The position numbers and the translations under genes are program-made. Source: Flaccisagitta enflata (lineage: Eukaryota > Chaetognatha > Sagittoidea > Aphragmophora). From it: DNA of 64,000 nt. Positions 1-64,000 of the stretch are shown here, in pieces. Where the stretch lies: the NCBI GenBank assembly GCA_965153355.1, contig OZ231126.1, positions 43,524,001 to 43,588,000 on the forward strand. The letters run 5' to 3'. A model generated the notes under the pieces. It was not told the origin of the DNA. It ran no database searches and worked only from the letters and a program-made list of their open reading frames with translations. Each line of letters begins with the position of its first letter. Position 1 is the stretch's first letter.

Positions 1-21
1 GATGTCGATGATAATGAAGAA

Positions 22-89
22 ATGATGATGATGATGATAATGATGATGATGATGATGATGATGATGAAATGATGAAGAGAGGATGAAAA

Positions 90-167
<78 letters not shown>

Positions 168-168
168 A
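22..168. repeat. (ATG)n trinucleotide array
   Basis: Near-continuous ATG/GAT triplets with a few interruptions (AAATGATGAAGAGAGG in the middle). Confidence 0.95.
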
Positions 169-596
169 TTATGTCATGCTGAAACCGATGTTCGCAACAT
201 TTACAAATAAGATGATCACGATGAGAAAAAAAAATCTATTATATCTAGAAACCTCTTGGGAAGGAAAATGGTTATGAGGGCTGAAAGATGTTGATCATAA
301 AGCTGATAGTATAAAGTAACCATCGCACTGGCAATCTTGCAGGAAAAAAAGCTTATTTGCAGTTGATGATGGTGGCTACACAGCACTAATGATGATGATC
401 TTTGGTGGTAGTTTTCCTAGGATGAAAGCCTAATCGACTTCGCTCCGTGAACATTGATTGAAGACTAACGCGTAAACTTGCTGACTTTGCTGTATGGGTT
501 GTCAGAATGTGTATTTCCTCGTCGCGTACACAAGATCCTATAGGTTAAGTCGAGCAGGCTATTTGATGGTAAACTTTTTGCCTTGTCGATATGTTA

Positions 597-750
597 GTAA
601 CTTCACTTCTGTTTCAATCGCCGTCCGTCGGTCCGTTGGTCTGTCGGTCCGTCGGTCGCTCGGTCCAAAACTAATTGCTTTTTCGGGCCTTTTGGGTCTT
701 TGAGAGCAGTCTTTGAAAACTGCCCCTGCCCAATGACCAAAATGGCTTCT
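597..750 (-). mobile_element. GTCY run fragment
   Basis: CCGTCCGTCGGTCCGTTGGT units followed by GGGCCTTTTGGGTCTTTG and 'CTGCCCCTGCCCAATGACC', matching the interior of subfamily A in inverted orientation. The ends are absent. Confidence 0.45.
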
Positions 751-811
751 TCACGATTCAATGCTCAACCGCACCGATTTTGTTTACCCACACATGAGAC
801 ATGAGACATGA

Positions 812-1148
812 GACTTTTTTTTATAAGAACGTCATTTTTTGAGCAAGCCTTCAATGTTCTAAATTTTTGGGCAGTTTCAACGCTTGAACGTTCTTAAATT
901 GTTCTTAATTTAAACTCATTTTTTAACCTTCAATTAAGAACGTTCTTAAATAGTTTTAAGTATGTCATTAAGGAGAAAATGAAGGAAAATGTCAATGAAA
1001 CAACAATGTACCAGATTTAAACATTTTAAGTGAATTAAAATCAATAAAAGTAGAAATAAAATATGCTATAAAATGTTTTTAGAATGTTCCTAAATTTTTG
1101 ACGACTTGAAGCCTAACGTTCTTATAAACTTGGTTCTTATAAAGAGAA
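812..1148. mobile_element. Inverted-repeat element with ATAAGAAC ends
   Basis: The left end reads ACTTTTTTTTATAAGAACG. The right end, in reverse complement, reads CTTTATAAGAACCAAG followed by TTTATAAGAACG. Between them is AT-rich sequence with several GAACGTTC palindromes. The ends resemble the ATAAGCAC ends of the element at 20847-21533, which suggests one family. Exact borders are uncertain and no target duplication was identified. Confidence 0.55.
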
Positions 1149-1403
1149 AAAGAGAATAGCTTCATATCCGGCCTTGCTTCAAATCAAACGAATTTGAAAT
1201 ATTTGGATTTTTTTAAATTCCGCTTCTGCCCTCTTATCTCTTTTTTTTTTAAATTGGACTTTTCTCTAATTTAGGCAAATGTTTTCGTTTTTTTTTTTCT
1301 GCCATTCTCTACTTTTTGCTGAAAGGATAAATTCCTAAGCACTTTTTTCCTTTTATTTTCACCATTTACTTTGTCTAGATGGCGTTAGCAGATGGTGAGA
1401 GGA

Positions 1404-1619
1404 AACAAGGCCGGATACACGGCTACCCCAGTCGCGTGCGGGTGGGCAGGGGCCGTATTTGAGGTCACTTGATCACTTGGGCTGGAGCAGTGAGGCCAAA
1501 GAATGCAAAAACCCAAAAAAAGTAAAGTGTGACGGACGGACAGACCGATGGACGGACGGACGGACCGACGGACGGACCGACAAAGCGGGGTATAGAGTCG
1601 CGTAGCACGCGACTAAAAA
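1404..1619 (+). mobile_element. GTCY-type non-autonomous element (Helentron-like), subfamily A, full copy
   Basis: Starts AACAAGGCCGGATACACGGC, passes a GTCGCGTGCGGGTGGGCAGG block, then a GGAC/GACC tetranucleotide run, and ends with the hairpin AGTCGCGTAGCACGCGACT followed by A residues. It is the + orientation twin of 34722-34915. No coding capacity. Confidence 0.75.
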
Positions 1620-2275
1620 GAATCGTGTTCATGTTAGTACAACGGGTACATCCCGTCAGACTGTTAAATTGTGTCGTGGGCTGGGTTGAAAGGCATCTGC
1701 AAAATGGAATGATTTTCTAAAGCTCAGACAAAAATATTGCATTTTTAATTCATTTTGTTTAATGGCAAGCGTTAATTTAGTTTTTTTTATTGAGTTTCAA
1801 AAAAATTCTTAACTGAATAAACATCTTTTTGAACAATTAGCTTGAATATCTGTTTAAATGATGAGAAGTTATCTACCACGCTTTGCGCCAGCAGCAATTT
1901 AGTTGGTTCAAATTGTCTGCCAATGGCAAATGATTATGTATGATGCGATTTGTAAGCCGATTTTCTCCCTTCTCAGAAAGCCATAAGAGATAAAAAGAGA
2001 GAGAGAGACAAGATCAGACCAAAAACGCTTTGTGGAGCTTGGAGCTAATTAATGTACAACTTTGACCCGTCAGTTTTGATGAAAAAAAAATTGTTACAGT
2101 TCGTCAGTTCTTCTCTCATCGCCTCGCTTAAATAAATCTAATGGATACCGGAATGTCGTAATACGCGTGACCCATTTGAAATTATATAACCTATTAACCG
2201 CGGCACGAGACAAAAAATAATGTACTTGGCAGCTTTCGAGTGCAGAAGATTAATGAGGCGTTGAGGAACAGAACA

Positions 2276-2622
2276 AAAAACACAGTGCACACGACACAAT
2301 GCACACTGAACACTGCACACGACACTGTGTCATGTTCGACGCGGCTTTTATTTGTTTAGCCGCGGCAAATTATTTTGGCCAAGTGACGTGCTTGCTATCG
2401 AGATTTACTTAAAAAACACCGACCAACCAACCGACGGACGAACGGACGGACAAAGCCTCTTATAGAGTCGCTAGTCCGCGACTAAAAAACACAGTGCACA
2501 CGACACAATGCACACTGCACACGACACTGTGTCATGTTCGACGCGGCTTTTATTTGTTTAGTCGCGGCAAATTATTTTGGCCAAGTGACGTGCTTGCTAT
2601 CGAGATTTACTTAAAAAACATT
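2276..2622. repeat. Imperfect direct duplication of about 140 bases
   Basis: 2276-2420 and 2486-2622 share AAAAACACAGTGCACACGAC through TTTGGCCAAGTGACGTGCTT and CTATCGAGATTTACTTAAAA. The first copy has an extra AACACTG. A GTCY/hairpin fragment separates them. Confidence 0.85.
2423..2490 (+). mobile_element. GTCY run plus hairpin fragment between duplicated flanks
   Basis: CCGACGGACGAACGGACGGA, CAAAGCCTCTTATAGAGTCG, then CTAGTCCGCGACTAAAAAA. It lies between the two copies of the 2276-2622 duplication. Confidence 0.5.
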
Positions 2623-3842
2623 TACTTAATATTTTTTAATCATTGCTGAGTGATAACTTTAAAATGCGACAAAATTTTAAGAAAAATATTCTTTGTTTTG
2701 AAATTTGAAACGAAAATCAAGCTACGAGAAGTCAGAATAGTGTTCTCTCTATTTTGGCAATGGAAGGACTAATTATGCGCGTCTTACTGCTGACAAACAT
2801 GACGCTGTGGACGTGTTGCTACACACGTTGTGTTGACGATTTGGTCGATGGAGAGCATCACGAATTGATCGTGTAAATGCATCGTTTATTCATGCCACAA
2901 ATAATGAATTCGATTACATTAATTATAATCAAAAAACCGGATCTCGCCTGTGATTCGGAAATAATGAGGTTGGTCATAAATCTGTTTCGAAGTCTCCTTT
3001 TTTGATACATACGTAAGATCGATGCCAATTTTTTCCTTATAAATCTTGACAACAAATTTTTCCTTTTCTGATTTTGTTAAAAATGAATCTTAGTTCCTAG
3101 GCAAAGATATTGAAATAATTGTAAAGGAGCTTAAATTTGCATGTGAAATACAACCTCCTTGTCCCAAAAAGGCCTACTTCCAACTGAACATTTCTCCAGC
3201 CCTCTTCCAACGCCCCAACCCCTTCCCCTCCATTTGGATTCAATTTCCATTTTACTCTGAATGCATCATTGGGTCTACATGTATTTCAATTTCTTGTGTC
3301 GCTCACATGGCATTTCTGTCCACGGCTTCGCGCGATCACGTCGATCGATCACGTGTCCATGACCATCGCGAAATTTCTACTTTTGGCAATGTTCTCATCC
3401 CCTCCTCTTCCTCTTCCTCTTCCCTCCTTTACGATAAATTGTTTCGTTATCAATTATGCATAGAAATTTCGGCTCGTTGGGCAATATTCCCTGGAAAGAG
3501 AGCAAAGGCAACTTGCAAGAACACCTAATTCCCAAAATCATGAAAATAAAGCTTAAACCATGCAAAAAACAACACAAAGATAGAAGAAATGACTGATATA
3601 CACATAAAACAAATTTTAGCTAATTAGCTGTACGCTAACAGAGAAAAAACGTAATTTGAACATAATTCTCTCTGCGTCAGTGCTCAAGCTAGACAACTTA
3701 GACCGAAGTCAAATGGAAATTTGAGACTTTTTTAGACAAAAGCCGTAATGTATACAAAAATACCTGGGAGTGGCAGCGCCAGAAGATCGGGTGAAATTCC
3801 TGAGTGAGTGTGACTAAAAATCTGAAATTCGATCTCTGTTGA

Positions 3843-3874
<32 letters not shown>

Positions 3875-4259
3875 ACTTTTTGGCTTTTTACCCACTGTCT
3901 CCCACCTGCTCCACTTTTTCTCTTTTTTTTCTCACACACAAAATTTTTGCCTCCTCTTTCCGTGTGTTTTTCTTTTTCTCTTTTCCCTCTTTTGAGTGCT
4001 CGAAGGGGTTGGGTTCTTTCTCGTTTTTGGTCCTCTGAGGGTCAAGCGAGGATCAAGTTTTGACGAGTTAGCAGAAACGTATTTGTTTACTTTTCTTGTT
4101 TTTGTTTTGATAAACGGCATATACACGCGCGCGCACGGTCATGCTTTTCCTATATCTTTTTTTTCTCTTTCCTTCCTTCCAGTTTAGATCGGATATCAGG
4201 TTTATGATATCAAAGGTTTTAAGACCCGCGGCCAGCAGTTTCTTCTTCCCTTCTCAGAG

Positions 4260-4260
<1 letters not shown>

Positions 4261-4326
<66 letters not shown>
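4261..4326. repeat. (TTG)n array
   Basis: 22 uninterrupted TGT/TTG triplets. Confidence 0.95.
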
Positions 4327-4627
4327 GAACTGTTCATGCCTTTGTTTTATAGCTTATGACGCGGGTTGCGTAAAACTTTCGTGCACTCAGCATATTCCAC
4401 GACGCTCTTTGCGTTCTCTCTCACTGCAGGATTTTTATCCTTTCGTAAGCGACCCGATGAGAGAGGTTAGGTCGGTCGACCAGTCGGCGTTGTAAAAAAA
4501 AGGGGGGCGGTCTTAAACCCATTGGGCTGGTCGGTCGGGTTGGTCGGGATCTTTCTGAGTTCATAAAAATATCGTAGTTACGCACGTGCCATATGCATAT
4601 GGACTCTTTCAAGGGCCACGCGCATTG

Positions 4628-4684
<57 letters not shown>
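4628..4684. repeat. (GT)n array
   Basis: About 28 uninterrupted TG dinucleotides. Confidence 0.95.
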
Positions 4685-4685
<1 letters not shown>

Positions 4686-6714
4686 CTAGTGGGCTAGGCA
4701 GTGAAATCCACATGTGAACTGTTTGCGGCTTCAACAGGCACCGAACTGCAGGATTTGGGGTATTTTGAGGGTCAGCAAGCGCCGTCAAACGTCGGGGAAT
4801 TTTTACTTGACTGCAAGCGCGTTCTGGCTATAGACTGCGAAAGACCTTTAACTTCACATTTGCGCTTTTTTTTGCTTTTTATTCGCCTTCTTTCTCACTC
4901 TTTGATACTATCGCACTCTTTCCTTTTCTCCCATCTCCTTTCTTTTCTTCTTATCTTCTCTCTCTCTCTCTTCTTCTTCTTCTTCCTCTTTCTTTTCTTT
5001 TATCTCTTCTCCTGCCCACCCGTCCGCAACTGGTGGCCGTGTATCCGGCCTTGTTCTTCTTTTTCTCCTCCTCCTTCTCCTTCTTTTCCTTCTCCTTCTT
5101 CCTCTTCCCCTCCTTCCTCTGTCCAACATCTCTCATGGAACACACACGTGCGCAAATACCATAAGAGAAAATTCAGCACCAGTGGGAATGGAATGCGATT
5201 TTTTTCTTCTTTTTCTCCATTTCCTTATAGACTCGGCTCTTCGTTCTCCTTTTTCCAGCGCTTTGTACTGTATATTTATTCTTATATGATATTTTGATAT
5301 TGTATTCTTTCATTCATCTTCGTCCTTGAATTTCTCACTCGTCCGATTGGTCATCCAGCCACCGGAGAAGTTCAGGAACGATGTTGTACCAACCCATATT
5401 CTTCTAAGATACATAGTTCTTTTTTTTTCTCCCACTTCTTTCTTCTCTCTCTCTCTCTCTTCTCACCCCACGAGGTCCCATCCTTGTCCCGTTGTGATCA
5501 TGTGCATGTGATTAACCATGCGCTCCCTTCGATGTTTTTATCCTAAACTTGACCCCCCCCCCCCGGACTCGTCCTGCTCCAATTCCCTGATTCACGATTC
5601 ACCAACCCCCATGGTGCCGAAATCAATCATGTGGTCCTTTTGATGTTTTCCTCCGTATCTTTACCCCAATTGCCACTTGCCCATTTAACTTCTTACCCTC
5701 GATAGCCAAACCACCTTGCACCAAGGTGCCAAAATCCCGTATTCGTCTTTGTGCACGTTAGCCTTATCTCTGTAACCCCCTACCGCCTATTGGGACCCTC
5801 CTTCAGTACATCCGTCCGCGTTAAACATTAGGCTTAAAATGGGTCGGTTTTTTAATGATTTTTTTTACAATGTAATAGTGAGTAGAAGCACTCTCTGACT
5901 GTATATACTATTGGTAATTATTGTTTCAATAGCTGAGATCAAAGCCGGCAATAAAAATTGGTTTTGCACACCAATGGGCTATCTTAATCCTGAATTTTCT
6001 ACCTGTTTTAACTTGTTTGATCAATAGCCCTCATATGCAAAAATTTATATACCTTGATAAGGGGTTCATACACAAGGAGCATAATTTTTGTAAAAAATCC
6101 TGCCTGTCAAAACCACTTTAGGTTTTGCGGAGCTCTCGGAAAAAATACCTTTACAAAAGTCTTTTTGACGTGCTTGTTGCGCGATGCAGATGGTGTTTCT
6201 TTTCTGAAGTCTTGATACATAGTATTCTATTCTTATCTTCATCTTCGTTATTGAGAAAGAAAAAAAATTGAAAGTTTTTCAGCTTCAATCTGACTAGTCT
6301 GTAAACAGTTTCAGAAACGGTCTCAGGTATCTAACATGAACCACCTGTTCACACAGTCATTAATTCATTCATTCATTCGTTCACTCATTCATTCATGAAT
6401 TCATTTATTCCTCCGCCTTTTTTTTTATTGCAAGGAAGTGAATTTCGTGACCGAGTTTTCGACTTTATTTCCACTTGAACAATTCTTGATTTGAAATTCT
6501 GCGTCGATCCCCAGAATTATAAAGACTGCCCGCCTGTTCTCTCATTTTCCTGATTTCTCTTTTTGCCTCAATTTCATTTTTTTTTTCAATCTCAAGTTCT
6601 TGCTATTATTTTTTCATTTCTTCGTTTTTCGTTCATGATCAATTTCTTGTCTTTTTTATTCCTCATTCATTTTCATGTTTCCTTTGAATCATGTTTCAAT
6701 CGTTTTAAATCGAC

Positions 6715-7083
6715 TCCTTTGGGCAGAGGCCCCGGTGACGTGCCAAATCACAGCTCTTGGATTTGAGCCTCGAAGCTTAAATTCTAGCTTCTAGGCCCAA
6801 ATCCCAACCTCCAGACTCAAATCCTAACCTCCAGGCTTAAATCCCAGCCTCTAGGCTCAAATCCCAGCCTCTGGGCTCAAATCCCGGCCAAGAAGCTCAA
6901 ACCCCAGCCTCCAGGCTCAAATCCTAGTCTCTAGGATATAATCAAAGCATCACACAGGTCATTGGCTACTTCAGGGCTATTACCCATTTGATTACCATGT
7001 CCTTTAACTACATTTTTTAACTAAGGGGTAACGGGTATACCTGGGTACCGCTGACCATCAGCCGCTTTGCGACCATTTATAAT
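6715..7083 (+). mobile_element. Tandem-core element (family E), diverged copy
   Basis: Starts CCTTTGGGCAGAGGCCCCGG, carries about eight 21-bp units of the form AGGCTCAAATCCCAGCCTCTA (6765-6935) and ends GGGTACCGCTGACCATCAGC followed by TTTGCGACCATTTAT. The arm inverted repeat seen in other copies is weak here. Confidence 0.6.
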
Positions 7084-7580
7084 TACGCTTAACATTTACT
7101 GTTGATTTCTCCTTCACTTCTGCCGTCATGAGCTTCTCGTAGTCGTACGAAGCTTCCTGTTTTATTCGTGAGTCGTGTGGCGGGAGTAAGTTTCATGTTG
7201 CATTCACTTCAATGTAAAACCATTCCATTACTCATAAGTAAGGATAGGAATGATCAAGTATTAGTTGAACAAAAAGTATAAGTTGACCAATGTGTTATGT
7301 TATGTTTTGTTATGAATAAAAAAGTTTAAGTTGAACAATGTTTTGTTTTGTTATGTTATGTTTTTATTGTATGAGTCAATGAATGATGAAAAATGATTGA
7401 TGAATTAATGAATGATGACTCAATTAATGACTCTATCGCAATGACTGTCAATGAGTGATAAGGATAATGAAAGAAACATTAAGAAACTTTTGAATCGTGT
7501 GACGGTTTGTTAATTATGACTTTTTTCGTCATTCCGAATGGCACGGTTTAAATAAAGCCTGACTTCTACCCCATTCACAG

Positions 7581-59486
<51,906 letters not shown>

Positions 59487-60691
59487 GTAAGTGTTGGTGA
59501 GGTATGATGTTTGTTTGTTTGTTTGTTTGTTTTCTTTCTTTATCTCTTCTTCATCACTAAATCTCCAACACGAGGAATTCAAGACGGAAGATCCACCCTA
59601 AACTCGAGAAAAAGAAAAACCATTTTTGAACTACTATGAAGGTGAATAGGAAAAGGTATAAAAAAAACGTGAGAAAAGATGAGAATAACAAAAAAAATGT
59701 AAATTGAGCTTTCAAAGTAATGAATGAGATTTTAGAGTGCCATATGCTCGTCCGTAATGGACAAGCTTAATGGAAAGCCGAGAAAAATGTAAAAAAAAAT
59801 GTTATGTTTATTGGTAATGGTGTATTAACTAAAGACGTTGAGGAGTGATGTATTTTGAGGTTCTTTTATATTTGCGGCCGCAACTTTGGTACTCCGCCTC
59901 CTCCCTCTCTCTCCCTCTCCCGCCCATCCCCGCCCGCCCCGCCCCGCCCTCTCCCGCCGTCTCAGACGTCTCACGCTCGAAAGAATCTCACCTGAATTTG
60001 TGTGTGGGGAAATCGTCAAAACTTTTCAAAACATTACCGCTTCTTTTGATCATTTTTTGAGTGAATGAGAGGGGAGAACTTCCAAAAGAACTTCCAAGTC
60101 GTATGGCTTCCTTATTTTTTCTTTCTGTCTTTCTTTCATTTTGTCATTTTGTCTCTCTGTCTCAGAATTTTTCTGTCTCTCAATCTTTCTGTCGGCCTAC
60201 CATCCTAAACGTATACCTCTGCATCAATTTAAAAAGAGAAAAGGACAGGCTCTCAGAAATATATAAATCCTCACCCCCTCGATGGTGTTTAAAAGATCAG
60301 GGCCCAAAACGTCCTCAAACGTCTTTCACATGGTTGTTGTATCTCGTTTTGAATGAAATTAGAGGACCGTAAGAACCGGGGGCTCGAAATTTAATGAATG
60401 GCGAAGTTAATTGTTCGGAAAAGGAAAACCATCAACGCCCGTCACCAACCAAAAACCCTCGTACCTCTTTAAACAGATGTTTAAAAGTCGCCCGTGGCTT
60501 TGGGTTTTTTTTTTAAGCTCATAATGTCAGTTAGACCGTCGGTCCGTCGTTGTGATCGTCTGTTGCATTTTTCTGTTGATGAATATCTGCAATATATTCC
60601 CTTCCTCCTGTCTTTTTTTTCCATCTCCGAATTATTTTCACTATTATTTCCTCTTTAATTTTTCCCTGTGCTTTCTTTCGGATTTACTCCT

Positions 60692-60694
60692 TAT

Positions 60695-60778
<84 letters not shown>

Positions 60779-60780
60779 TC
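60692..60780. repeat. (TTTC)n array
   Basis: 22 uninterrupted TTTC tetranucleotides. Confidence 0.95.
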
Positions 60781-61028
60781 CTCTTCCCATTTTTTATAAT
60801 CATTACTTATTCCACACTCCTTTCTTGTCGTTAATTACTCGTTACAGCGTTTTCTTCGTGTCTTTTTTTTTTTCTATGCTTTTTTTTCTCCTTTCTTCCT
60901 TCCCTGTTTTTCCCTCCCCATTCGCGTTCCCGACAATTTGCTTAGAAAAGAAAGAAAAAACAAGCCCAAGAGGGCAACAGTCGCGTGCGTCTGGAAATGA
61001 CAAACAAAAGAGCAAAAACAAGTTGAAA

Positions 61029-61240
61029 TGTTAAGAATGTTAGAAAAAGTTAAAAAATGTTAAAGAATGTTAAAGAATGTTGAAAAATGTTAAAAAGTGT
61101 TAAAAAAACTTAGAAATGTTAAAGAATTTAATAAAATTTTAGGAAATGTTAAAAAATAATAAAAAATGTTAAAAAATGTTAAAAAATGTTAAAAAATGTT
61201 AAAAAATGTTCAAACATGTTAAAAAACGTTAAAACACGTT
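61029..61240. repeat. ATGTTAAAAA ten-base tandem
   Basis: About twenty units, cleanest at 61160-61205, ending shortly before a GTCY run and hairpin. Confidence 0.9.
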
Positions 61241-61264
61241 AGAACGATAAAATATTTAGAAATA

Positions 61265-61341
61265 TTTGTTTCGGACGGACCGACCGAGCGACCGACCGAC
61301 CGACAGACCAAGGTGTAGAGTCGCGTGCACGCGACTAAAAA
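61265..61341 (+). mobile_element. GTCY run plus hairpin, 3' end of a subfamily A element
   Basis: GGACGGACCGACCGAGCGAC run, then GTGTAGAGTCGCG-TGCA-CGCGACTAAAAA. This is a near-perfect hairpin followed by A residues. The ACAAGGCC end is missing, and upstream lies an ATGTTAAAAA tandem. Confidence 0.6.
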
Positions 61342-61759
61342 GTGAAAAAAGAACGTAAGAAAAAAGAAGGAAAGAAGACCCCAAAGAGAGAAATATCCAA
61401 AGCGATTTTAGGAGAAGAACAGCCGAGTTTGCAGCCGGCCTTTGCCATTTTACTCACTTTCGCCCCAAATGTAAAATACTAAATGGTTCTAACGATTGCC
61501 CTCTTGTCCGTTTTCTTTCACGATAGATCTTTCGCGCTCGTCTTTTTTTTTCCAGTCTCTAGATTTAAGCGCGTGTTTGCTGTCTATCTGCATTTGTCTA
61601 TTTTGACCCCCATTCTATCCGTCCGCCGGGGCGTTTTTCTGTTTCTGGTTTTCGTGTCTATTTCAGTGTCTTTTCTGTGCTTCTCCTAGTACTGTGTAGT
61701 AGTGTCTGTTTTTGTGTCTTCGAACGTTTGACTGCCAGCAAGCTTGTATGTTTCTACTC

Positions 61760-61905
<146 letters not shown>

Positions 61906-62211
61906 GTCTTTCCACAATTGAGAGAATCACGTTCAAACGTATAAATTCATCCCTCATTCAGCCATTTAAGGGGATCTTTTGTCACTCTGGGGAATCCGCA
62001 CGTAATATTAGTAATGAGATTATCTTCTTCTTAATGGTTTTTCTCTGCCATTCCTTCTCCTGATTTATTATCGTTTGCACGTGAAGGGGAAAAGCGGGTA
62101 CAAAGCGCCGTCTGACGTTCGGGGTCGCCGACCGTAATCTTTACGGACTTTCGTTCACTCATTCCATTAAGTCGTTCATTCATTCATTAGCTCATAAGTT
62201 AAATCATTCAT

Positions 62212-62406
62212 TGATTCATTCATTCATTCATTCATTTATTCATTCATTCATTCATTCATTCATTCATTCATTCATTCATTCTTTCATTCATTGGCTCATT
62301 CATTCATTCGTTCATTCGCTCAATAAGTCATTCATTCATTCGTTCATTCGCTTAATCAGTCATTCGTTTCATTCAGTCAGTCAGTCAGTCAGTCAGTCAG
62401 TCAGTC
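62212..62406. repeat. (ATTC)n then (AGTC)n arrays
   Basis: ATTC tetranucleotides at 62212-62290 with TTCGTTCA variants to 62370, then AGTC units 62375-62406. Confidence 0.95.
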
Positions 62407-63284
62407 AGCCATTAACCCGTTTTTTTTTTCAAGCATTTTCTCTCATTGTGACGCAAACTTGATAAGTTTCCTTGACCCTTGCCCCCTTCCATCTATCTGT
62501 CAAGTAGAGAAGTAAAGCCGTCACATAAAAACGCTCGCTTATAAGTCTTACCCGGCTTCTTACACGTCTTAGAATTCAACTTGTAACGTCCAGTTTTTTT
62601 TTCTCGCATTATTGAACGGAAAGAAATCAAGACACAAGTCGAAATGAAACTCTACTGATTGAGGGATATGAAGAGAAACTATTTTTTTCCTTTGTCCATG
62701 TAATCCGGATGATGGAGCATGCTTCGTTCAGCACTCACTCCTTGGTTATAGTACTTTGTAGTTTTGAATCAATCCAAAGTCCCATTAATTTGCATTTTTT
62801 ATGTATGGAAATGACTAGAATGACATTATCACTTTTCTCGTGTAACAATCTTACCTCCCTCCGTAAAAGTGTTTTATTCCAACCATCGCTATAACCGCCA
62901 TAATCGCCATAACCGCCATAACCCCCAATCATACGCGGAGGGCATATATCTTCCCAACCTAGACCCCATTCCTAAAAGCCATTACCTTCCATTATTGTGT
63001 CGAAGTTAGCACAACCTCTCCTCCCTTCCCCCACATCCTCTCAACCACCCTTCTTTGTGGGTGAATCCCGCCTTCAGCGTCTGCGTCTTGGTTGACCTTC
63101 TTGACTTCCGGTATTGGCCTTTATTCTCTCTTTGCCCGCATTTTCAGCAGCGCGCTTAACTGAAGACTTAGGAAAACCAAAAAGGGAAAACACATCGACT
63201 CCAAAGTCTAATCCCAAGCTAAGCGTTCAACCCAAATTATCTCTTCCATCCCTTTGGAAATTGTCAAAGCCCTCTCGCGCTTTT

Positions 63285-63451
<167 letters not shown>

Positions 63452-63850
63452 AATCCTACTTGGCATGGTCAAGACCTCATTTTTCATGCCTTCGTCTCGT
63501 ATTCATATCGTCGAGTTGTGTTTTCAAAAGACCCGGCCTTACTACGCAAAAGCTTTCAATGAAATTCCTACCTTAAAGAATCCAAAAGGGCGATCACAGG
63601 CATACGAAGCAAAGGATTGGCTATCGCTTTTGAGATGCGCCTTCAGGCCTTCACGCATTTAGTACAGTCTACAGACTACACTCTGCTTCTGTCCGTCCAT
63701 TCGTACATTGCCCCATCACTGTGTCCCTCATTTTATACTTATATATTAGCCCAACAATTATTTACCCAAAGTCATATGAAAGTTCTCTATCAAAGGGATA
63801 TAGCTCAAAATCATGTATAGAGATGATCCATGAAAAAAATTTTGCGATAG

Positions 63851-63991
63851 GATCCCTATAAACTATACATATATGGCCGCCACCCACCCCCTCCCCCATA
63901 ATGACTATAGGAAACCCTGGAGGCCACGTCCATCCCATACATTTTCTATGGGAATATGAAGGGGGTGGCGGCCATAGTTTATAAGGGTCCA
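63851..63991. mobile_element. Short inverted-repeat element at window end
   Basis: ATCCCTATAAACTAT...ATGGCCGCCACCC on the left pairs with GGGTGGCGGCCATAGTTTAT, AAGGG on the right. A CATACATTTTCTATGGGA stretch lies near the right arm. About 140 bases, no coding capacity. Confidence 0.6.
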
Positions 63992-64000
63992 TGGCTAAAT

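Larger units (their letters stand above)
1..7580 (+). other. Upstream intron or 5' flank, no exon found
   Basis: This stretch must be intron of the plexin gene if the sema N-terminus lies upstream of base 1. I looked for an exon ending in the 'ACGS..Q' sema segment with a phase-0 donor and saw none. It contains an ATG array (22-168), GTCY-type elements (about 597-750, 1404-1619), an inverted-repeat element (812-1148), a 140-base direct duplication (2276-2622), GTT and GT arrays near 4260 and 4630, pyrimidine-rich tracts (about 4860-5130) and a tandem-core element (6715-7083). About 5520-6540 shows nothing recognisable apart from a short ATTC run near 6360. Confidence 0.6.

Overview
This is non-coding-rich animal (metazoan) genomic DNA. 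One protein-coding gene can be read with confidence: nine internal exons of a plexin receptor, most likely B-type, on the + strand between 7581 and 59486. All nine exons have AG/GT borders, and the reading phase stays open across all eight internal introns (1,334 coding bases, about 444 codons). They encode the middle and C-terminal part of the extracellular sema domain, the first PSI cysteine knot and the start of the following linker. The start codon, signal peptide, first third of the sema domain, later PSI/IPT repeats, membrane span and cytoplasmic GAP lie outside the window.

The organism is an invertebrate with a large, repeat-rich genome. The plexin is clearly divergent from vertebrate ones, introns reach 15 kb, and there are many long di-, tri- and tetranucleotide arrays. 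Many short interspersed elements carry a GTCC/GTCT/GTCG (GTCY-type) tetranucleotide run next to a short hairpin. That architecture is known from Helentron-associated non-autonomous elements (DINE-1/HINE of Drosophila; similar 'pearl'-type elements of bivalves). A mollusc or another lophotrochozoan is a reasonable guess, but the sequence does not prove it.

Layout: 1-7580 is upstream intron or flank with an ATG-triplet array, hairpin/GTCY elements and an inverted-repeat element. Exon 1 (7581-7740) is followed by a 14.8-kb intron holding a 3.9-kb long-inverted-repeat element (16429-20307) and a TA-flanked inverted-repeat element (20847-21533). Exons 2 and 3 (22587-22666, 23186-23299) are separated by 519 bases. 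An 11.7-kb intron follows, with GT, GA/CA and TTC arrays, a 70-bp minisatellite, and a 1.15-kb Helentron-like element that carries its own satellite. Exons 4-6 (34990-37033) are close together, and exon 5 is followed by a 240-base GT array. Introns 6 and 7 surround exon 7 (41969-42131). Exon 8, the PSI exon, is 45936-46028. A 13.3-kb intron then carries a dispersed repeat whose two copies differ by a foldback-like insertion, which is an internal filled/empty-site pair. Exon 9 is 59322-59486, and the rest of the window is intron.

The most interesting signal is a family of mobile-looking elements. Their hairpin-forming arms flank a tandem core that differs from copy to copy, and an asymmetric tail ends near GGGTACCGCTGACCA. 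Clear copies are at 6715-7083, 31984-32712, 38630-39072 and 50222-50697, with a partial one at 17690-17822. Most other open frames are translations of CT/GA, GT/CA, TTC or GTT arrays and are not genes. I saw no rRNA, CRISPR array, credible tRNA or intact transposase/reverse transcriptase.
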